Shown: positions 24,549-28,529 of the stretch, in pieces
Position numbering within the stretch: the first letter of the stretch is position 1
Layout: the number at the start of each line of letters is the position of its first letter
DNA from: CAILLO01 sp964579735
GTDB lineage: Bacteria > Bacillota > Clostridia > Saccharofermentanales > UBA5734
Reading direction: 5' to 3'
DNA length: 28,529 bases
NCBI GenBank assembly: GCA_964579735.1
Contig: CAZOHH010000030.1
Span: forward strand, 1 to 28,529
Made by a program: the position numbers and the translations under genes
The notes under the pieces: generated by a model
Seen by the model: only the letters and a program-made list of their open reading frames with translations
Told to the model about the DNA's origin: nothing
The model's database searches: none

Positions 24549-25817
24549 ATGACGAACGACGCCACGATGTCCCATGAAGAGAGAGCCTATCTGAGGGAAC
24601 TTGCGAAGCGCTATCTGGATATCGCGAACCTGCCGGTCATGGAGGAGCGTCGCAGGCTCTGGTACGAGCACAACGCATGTCGTTCCATGCGTCCCCCGAT
24701 TGTCATGGAATGGGAGTCCTTCAGCAAGGAGTTCCTCCCTGCGCCCATCTGCACGAGTCCCGCCGCCGTAGCGATCGAGCGCCGGCTCATCGGCCCGATT
24801 CTGAACGAAAGCCTGATTCACGACGACAAGGTCGTTTCTCCGTACTTTCCCGTCGATTGGGCGATCGAGCACGAGCCATACGGCCTGCCGGTGATCCGCG
24901 AACATGCGAAGGATGGGGAAGGACGGAGCCTCGGCTTCGTCGACATCCATCCCATTCAGGACCTTGTCCTCGATCTTCCGAAACTGCAGCCCTCCAGAAG
25001 TTCCGTGGATCGTGAAAAGACCAGTGTCTGGAAGAATCACGTCGAGGAGACCCTAGGCGATATCCTGCCCGTCCGGATGCAGAACCGTTCGCTGGACTGG
25101 TACTGCACCCCTTCCCAGCGGATCGTGGAACTGATGGGTCTCCAGAACATGATGTACGCCATGGTCGATGAGCCGGACGCGATGCATGAGCTGTACGCGG
25201 CCATCGTCGCGGATACCCGGAGGTACATCGACTGGCTCGAGCAGGAGGAACTGCTCCCGCTCAACAATGCGAACGATTATGTCGGGTCCGGCAGCTATGG
25301 ATTCACCACCGAGCTTCCCTCCCCCGATCGAAAGCCCGGTCGTGTGACTTCGCAGGACCTCTGGGGCAACCTCAATTCCCAGGAGACGGTCGGGATCTCC
25401 CCCTCCATGTACCATGAATTCGTCTATCCATACTACAAGGAAATGGCGTCCTGGTTCGGTCTCGTGTACTACGGCTGCTGCGAGCCGGTCCATGAAATCT
25501 GGAAGGACAGCATCCGACATCTGCATGGGCTTCGAAAGGTCTCCGTCTCCGCGTGGTGCGACGAGGTGGCGATCGGAGAAGCACTCCGTTTCGAAAAGGT
25601 CATCTACTCACGCAAGCCCAGCCCGAATTTCATCGGCGTAGGCAAGGTCATGGACGAAGGAGCCTTCGCGGATGCGATCGACACCACGTTGAAGGCCGCC
25701 CGCGGTTGTCCCCTCGAGTTCATCCAGCGCGATGTCTATACGCTGTCGGGTGACCTTTCGAAAGCGGGCAGAGAGGTCCGGATCATCCGCGAAAGGATCG
25801 AGCGCGAAGGAAGATAA
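24549..25817 (+). CDS. Divergent URO-D superfamily-like protein, copy 5
   Basis: Cytoplasmic barrel protein of 422 residues from the longer URO-D-like branch. It has an N-terminal extension of about 100 residues (KRYLDIANLPVMEERRRLWYEHNACRSMRPPIVMEW) before the recognisable core. GISPSMYHEFVYPYYKEMA matches the helix that precedes the metal strand in this superfamily. The strand itself reads VYYGCCEP (Cys310, Cys311) instead of HxCG, and SAWCDE (Cys337) follows. A thiol-rich metal or cobamide site is therefore possible, but different from the other four copies. GGGAGG lies about 8 nt before the ATG; Met7 is an alternative start. It is divergent from the GH-A-like lipoprotein and shares its 323-bp control region. 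Confidence 0.75.
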   Translation: MTNDATMSHEERAYLRELAKRYLDIANLPVMEERRRLWYEHNACRSMRPPIVMEWESFSKEFLPAPICTSPAAVAIERRLIGPILNESLIHDDKVVSPYFPVDWAIEHEPYGLPVIREHAKDGEGRSLGFVDIHPIQDLVLDLPKLQPSRSSVDREKTSVWKNHVEETLGDILPVRMQNRSLDWYCTPSQRIVELMGLQNMMYAMVDEPDAMHELYAAIVADTRRYIDWLEQEELLPLNNANDYVGSGSYGFTTELPSPDRKPGRVTSQDLWGNLNSQETVGISPSMYHEFVYPYYKEMASWFGLVYYGCCEPVHEIWKDSIRHLHGLRKVSVSAWCDEVAIGEALRFEKVIYSRKPSPNFIGVGKVMDEGAFADAIDTTLKAARGCPLEFIQRDVYTLSGDLSKAGREVRIIRERIEREGR

Positions 25818-25837
25818 AGGGAAGCACGCTTCTTTAC

Positions 25838-25862
25838 GAACCTTCGACCTTCGGGTTATGAG
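25838..25862 (-). other. Fragment of a CAU-anticodon tRNA (tRNA-Met type), possible attachment-site scar
   Basis: On the minus strand the 18-mer CTCATAACCCGAAGGTCG (25845-25862) is the conserved anticodon loop to variable loop of CAU-anticodon tRNAs such as initiator tRNA-Met, followed by a T-arm-like AAGGTTCG. The 5' side of the anticodon stem (CCC, not GGG) and the acceptor end are missing, so it is not a working tRNA. It sits just after the last host-like gene and before the AT-rich toxin island. Integrases often cross over within tRNA genes, so this may be one edge of an integration. No integrase gene is seen. Confidence 0.5.
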
Positions 25863-26033
25863 GGGGTACAGACGATTGAAGTAGCCCGTCGCAAACGCCT
25901 TCCATTGGCCGTTTTTGGGCGTTTTTAAAAGTCGAACTGACGCGATTTCGGACGGTTGATGCTCTCTTCTCGCGGGGTCAAACATCAAGTGAACATCAGA
26001 GGATTCATCAGAAGTATCCGCCGTTCTTGAATC

Positions 26034-26333
26034 TCAAACGATTTTCAAGTATTCGTGCAACTGAACCATCCATTTATCCAAATCTTCTCCCCGTCCCAAT
26101 TCATTCCAATGATTAGCGGCCTTACTTGTCTCTGTGACGAAATTCGCTTTACCACCATGAGATATTCTAACAATGTTTCTTGCATTATGAATTGCTTGGG
26201 CACCAAATCTATTAACATTAGTCGCTGTTTGTTGAACAATATGGTGCCATGCCTTACCAGAGCCCGCATTCCCAAATACCCTCAATGGTTTACGAAATGT
26301 GCCGCTTGAAAATGCCGCAATATTCAGCTGCTC
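26034..26333 (-). pseudogene. Orphan polymorphic-toxin C-terminal tip (HHIV-type nuclease-like fragment)
   Basis: An open frame of 99 codons preceded directly by a TAG, with no ATG; the first usable start is a TTG at 26285. It encodes GKAWHHIVQQTATNVNRFGAQAIHNARNIVRI, then SKAANHWNELGRG and a hydrophilic tail. Trp-His-His-Ile-Val, a conserved Asn and IHN are typical of HNH-like toxin domains found at the ends of Rhs or wall-associated polymorphic toxins. The trafficking part is missing. Its AT-rich composition matches the genes upstream on the same strand and contrasts with the rest of the window. It looks like a displaced toxin tip kept as a recombination cassette. No immunity gene is seen in the 216 bp downstream. 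Confidence 0.55.
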
Positions 26334-26416
26334 CTAGATACACTCTCAAATATGATTCAAAGAGATATATCATTATTCATGCATACAACCAATATAATCA
26401 CTCACGGTTTTCGGCG

Positions 26417-27013
26417 TCACGGCCAACATCTCGAGTATTTGCTACCTTTTATATCATCGAATATAGCGGCAAGAAATTCATCCAATGTATGCCATTTTTG
26501 TAGTACAACATTTGAATCGCGATAACATGATTGTATATTGTCTTTAGGCAAACTCACATCAAAGTAGTATTCAATTCTCGAAGCATGTTCAACCCAATCA
26601 CTGAATCCAAATCTCAACCAGTTTTTAGGACATCCTTTCGATTTTCTTAAGTCTTCAACCGAAATATTAAATGGTTCCAAATTGTTCGCGTCTTGTTTGT
26701 TAATCCTCGGTACCCCATAGATGCTTAAGTAAGACATAGGAATTATATGGTTGGAGATATGTCGAGGGTATAAAAACATATTGGCTCCGTTCGTTATGCT
26801 GTACAATTCAATGAGGGCCGATGGAAATATTAATATGTATGATTTTTTCAATAACTCAATTTCGTGTTCGGAAAGTGGCTTGAAAAGAATGTGACGCGCT
26901 TTAACGATCCCTTCACTGTCGTACCCTAATAATTTCGTTCCATTGTTCTGCACTAATGTATTATTCCTATATTCTTCAATCAATTTGAAAAGAATCTCGG
27001 ATGAATTGCTCAT
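26417..27013 (-). CDS. SMI1/KNR4 (SUKH)-family immunity protein
   Basis: Cytoplasmic protein of 198 residues, AT-rich. The pattern LSEHEIELLKKSYILIFPSALIELYSITNGANMF, then YLSIYGVP, NWLRFGFSDW and VVLQKWHTLDEFLAAIFDDI is the SUKH fold: helix, P-x-x-L-x-x-x-Y, G-A, and a C-terminal helix. These proteins bind and neutralise the nuclease tips of polymorphic toxins. It starts 18 nt after the stop of the HINT-nuclease gene, the standard toxin-then-immunity order, so that toxin is its probable partner. AGGTG lies about 8 nt before the ATG. A partnership with the orphan tip downstream is less likely because an immunity gene normally follows its toxin. Confidence 0.8.
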   Translation of the reverse strand: MSNSSEILFKLIEEYRNNTLVQNNGTKLLGYDSEGIVKARHILFKPLSEHEIELLKKSYILIFPSALIELYSITNGANMFLYPRHISNHIIPMSYLSIYGVPRINKQDANNLEPFNISVEDLRKSKGCPKNWLRFGFSDWVEHASRIEYYFDVSLPKDNIQSCYRDSNVVLQKWHTLDEFLAAIFDDIKGSKYSRCWP

Positions 27014-27031
27014 ACTCGTTCACCTCATAAT

Positions 27032-27676
27032 CTATTGGAAAGGTGTGATATTTCGCCAATTGCCATTATGTGCAGCAAGGTGTTCAACGCGTGTCAAGAA
27101 TCGAACATTTGACGGATCACCTGCCAATTCAGGGAATCCATTAACACTATATACATGATGTCCTTGGTATCCTTTAACTTTTCCTGTATTCAGGAGTTCT
27201 TCAATTTCGCTCGGAATCCATGATCTCTGGCCCGTACCAGTTTCCTTAACAGATCTCATTTCGTTTTTCCAAGCCTTTCGGACGGCGCTCGACCTTGAAC
27301 TGCAAGTATTGTGTACGAGAACCGAGTTGTTCCCAACAAAGTATGTGTGATAACCTTCCACTTCGAAATTATAGACTTTAGCTGGCGACTCCAGTATCTC
27401 ATGCTGGACTTTCTCGACAACGACGTATTCACCATTGCTCCTGACAAGAATATCGCCAGCGCGCAGGTGAATCGCACCGGTCCAGCCCTGCTTCGGGACG
27501 TAGAACGGGTGTTCGGGAGTTGTAGTGATCTCTTCGCCGTTCACAATGACATGGACCAGTTCATTCGTCTCGTGTATGAAGGTCTGTACGACCTTCTTCA
27601 ACCCCTTCTCTCCGGTTTCCGGATCTTCGGAATATACCAGGTCACCAGCTGGACCCTGTCGGATTTGGTTGAGTCC
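27032..27676 (-). pseudogene. 5'-truncated polymorphic toxin: HINT (intein-like) domain plus GHH/HNH-type nuclease tip
   Basis: The open frame runs from just after a TAA (27677-27679) to the TAG at 27032. It reads GDLVYSEDPETGEKG, VVQTFIHETNELVHV, TTPEHPFYVPKQGW, LRAGDILV and VYNFEVEGYHTYFVGNNSVLVHNTC, the C-terminal two thirds of a HINT autoprocessing domain ending in the splice-like HN. The released tip follows: IPSEIEELLNTGKVKGYQGHHVYSVNGFPELAGDPSNVRFLTRVEHLAAHNGNWRN, a GHH-type HNH nuclease. The catalytic N-terminal Cys of HINT and the whole secretion/filament part are missing. An IS3-family gene abuts the break. A TTG at 27601 could start a shorter product. Without its front the toxin is probably not exported. 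Confidence 0.75.
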
Positions 27677-28529
27677 TTATTCAATTGTCAAAGTACGTGA
27701 CTCTTCAGGATTCAAGCGCTTCTAGCAGCGAGATGCTTTTCCAGGAAGGTCCTGGGAGAAAGATTCCCGAGGGACGTATGCATACGTTTCCGATTGTAGA
27801 AAAGCTCGATATACTCGAACAGGCTGGAGTCCACTTCTTCAAGGCTAGCATAGCTATGGCGATATATCCATTCCTTCTTCAGCGTCGCGAAGAAACTCTC
27901 CGCACAGGCATTGTCGTAAGGACACCCCTTCTGGCTCATGCTCCCCTGGATTCCATTCTGGTCCAGACAGGCCCGGTGTTTCCGGCTTCGGTACTGGACT
28001 CCGCGATCGCTGTGGAAAATCAGTCCTTCCGGCGGTTCTCGTCTCCTCACAGCCTGCTGTAGAGCCTGCACCACCAGATCCGCGCTTGGCTTCCGACTCA
28101 ACGCATACCCGACGACTTCCTTGTTGAACAGGTCGATCACCGTCGCCAGATACGTCCAACCCATCTGCGCACGAATGTACGTGATGTCTCCGACCCACGA
28201 CTGGTTCGGCATCTCCGGCTTGAACTCCCGCGCCAACAGGTTCTCCTGCGGCTGCGTCTCCGCCTTCTCCTTCGGATACGGGCCATGCTTCTTCCGATGC
28301 ACCGTGTACAGCCCGTTCTCCCGCATCAATCGCCGCACCCGCGACTGCCCGCACGCCAGATTCTCTGCCCCCAGCGCCGCCTGCATTCTCGCTCCGCCGT
28401 ACGTCCGATGATGCTCCTCGTGGATCTTCCGCATCACGATGAGGATTGCCGCCTCCTCCAAAGCCCGCTGGCTCGGCTTCCGACTCAACTTGGCATAGTA
28501 TCCCGCTTCGCTCGTTCCCAATGCCCTGC
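27650..28529 (-). mobile_element. IS3-family insertion sequence, one end inside the window
   Basis: The transposase gene at 27712-28529 marks the element, which continues past the window end. The near end lies somewhere between about 27650 and 27712, where the toxin frame breaks. TG dinucleotides that could be the terminal bases are present, but with only one end in view I cannot fix the inverted repeat or a target duplication. Its GC-rich composition differs from the AT-rich toxin genes it interrupts. Confidence 0.75.
27712..28529 (-). CDS. IS3-family transposase OrfB (DDE integrase core), 5' end beyond the window
   Basis: Cut-and-paste transposase subunit. An N-terminal HTH_21-like segment (RKIHEEHHRTYGGARMQAALG, then VRRLMRENGLYTVHRKK) precedes the rve core. 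The catalytic triad is visible: first Asp in WVGDITYI, second Asp in FHSDRGVQYRS, Glu in NACAESFFATLKKE. The C-terminus YIELFYNRKRMHTSLGNLSPRTFLE is standard for the family. The frame is open to the last base and reads ALGTSEAGYYAKL at the edge, like the normal region near the OrfA/OrfB junction, so the gene is only slightly truncated by the window. OrfA is not in view. The protein looks intact and could be active. Confidence 0.92.
   Translation of the reverse strand, partial: RALGTSEAGYYAKLSRKPSQRALEEAAILIVMRKIHEEHHRTYGGARMQAALGAENLACGQSRVRRLMRENGLYTVHRKKHGPYPKEKAETQPQENLLAREFKPEMPNQSWVGDITYIRAQMGWTYLATVIDLFNKEVVGYALSRKPSADLVVQALQQAVRRREPPEGLIFHSDRGVQYRSRKHRACLDQNGIQGSMSQKGCPYDNACAESFFATLKKEWIYRHSYASLEEVDSSLFEYIELFYNRKRMHTSLGNLSPRTFLEKHLAARSA

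Noticed and set aside
25608..25988. Minus-strand frame of 126 codons reading into the tRNA fragment
   Set aside because: Most of it is antisense to URO-D copy 5 and it has no domain. The peptide across the tRNA fragment is a by-product of the tRNA sequence, not an integrase.
1..28529. CRISPR arrays, rRNA genes, complete tRNA genes and replication origins
   Set aside because: I looked for regularly spaced repeats, conserved rRNA segments, full cloverleaf ends and clustered DnaA-type boxes and saw none.

Overview
The window looks like a metagenome-assembled scaffold from a Gram-positive-type anaerobe, probably a Firmicutes/Clostridia-like lineage of moderately high GC. The signs are three lipobox lipoproteins with Thr/Pro-rich linkers, a C-terminal NPxTG-type sortase sorting signal, LplABC/YtcP-type sugar importers with no ATPase of their own, YesM/YesN-type two-component proteins and a cre-like operator. 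Two runs of 100 N mark scaffold joins. I cannot name the genus.

Layout. (1) 41-3615, minus: a CUT1 sugar importer (two permeases, then a solute-binding lipoprotein), preceded by a phased array of a 9-bp motif. (2) 3828-7142, minus: three tandem URO-D superfamily proteins (uroporphyrinogen decarboxylase / corrinoid methyltransferase fold). (3) 7281-9634, plus: a divergent AraC-type regulator and a tryptophanase. A 9-C run lies inside the regulator gene and another in the possible tnaA promoter. (4) 9850-10720, minus: a sortase-anchored surface protein broken by an assembly gap. (5) 10807-22408, minus: a beta-mannoside locus. In transcription order it holds a YesM-type kinase, two permeases, a solute-binding lipoprotein, a YesN-type regulator, a fourth URO-D protein, a GH130 mannoside phosphorylase/hydrolase and a GH2 beta-mannosidase. 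(6) 22519-24225, minus: a surface lipoprotein with a clan GH-A-like barrel and a C-terminal beta-sandwich. (7) 24549-25817, plus: a fifth, divergent URO-D protein. (8) 25838-28529: an AT-rich accessory island with a tRNA-Met fragment, an orphan toxin tip, an SMI1/KNR4 immunity gene, a truncated HINT-nuclease toxin and an IS3-family transposase running off the window.

How the parts fit. The surface GH-A-like lipoprotein could cut a mannan or mannose-rich glycan outside the cell. The LplABC importer would bring in oligosaccharides, sensed by the YesM/YesN pair, and GH130 plus GH2 would split them inside. The unexplained part is five diverged URO-D paralogues in about 22 kb, one of them within the glycosidase gene string. 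A methyl-transfer role on a methylated sugar or aglycone is possible, but no corrinoid protein or reactivase gene is present.

The second assembly gap is demonstrably false: 55 bp is duplicated on its two sides, and collapsing it restores one intact 866-residue beta-mannosidase. The first gap is real and hides most of a repeated surface module.
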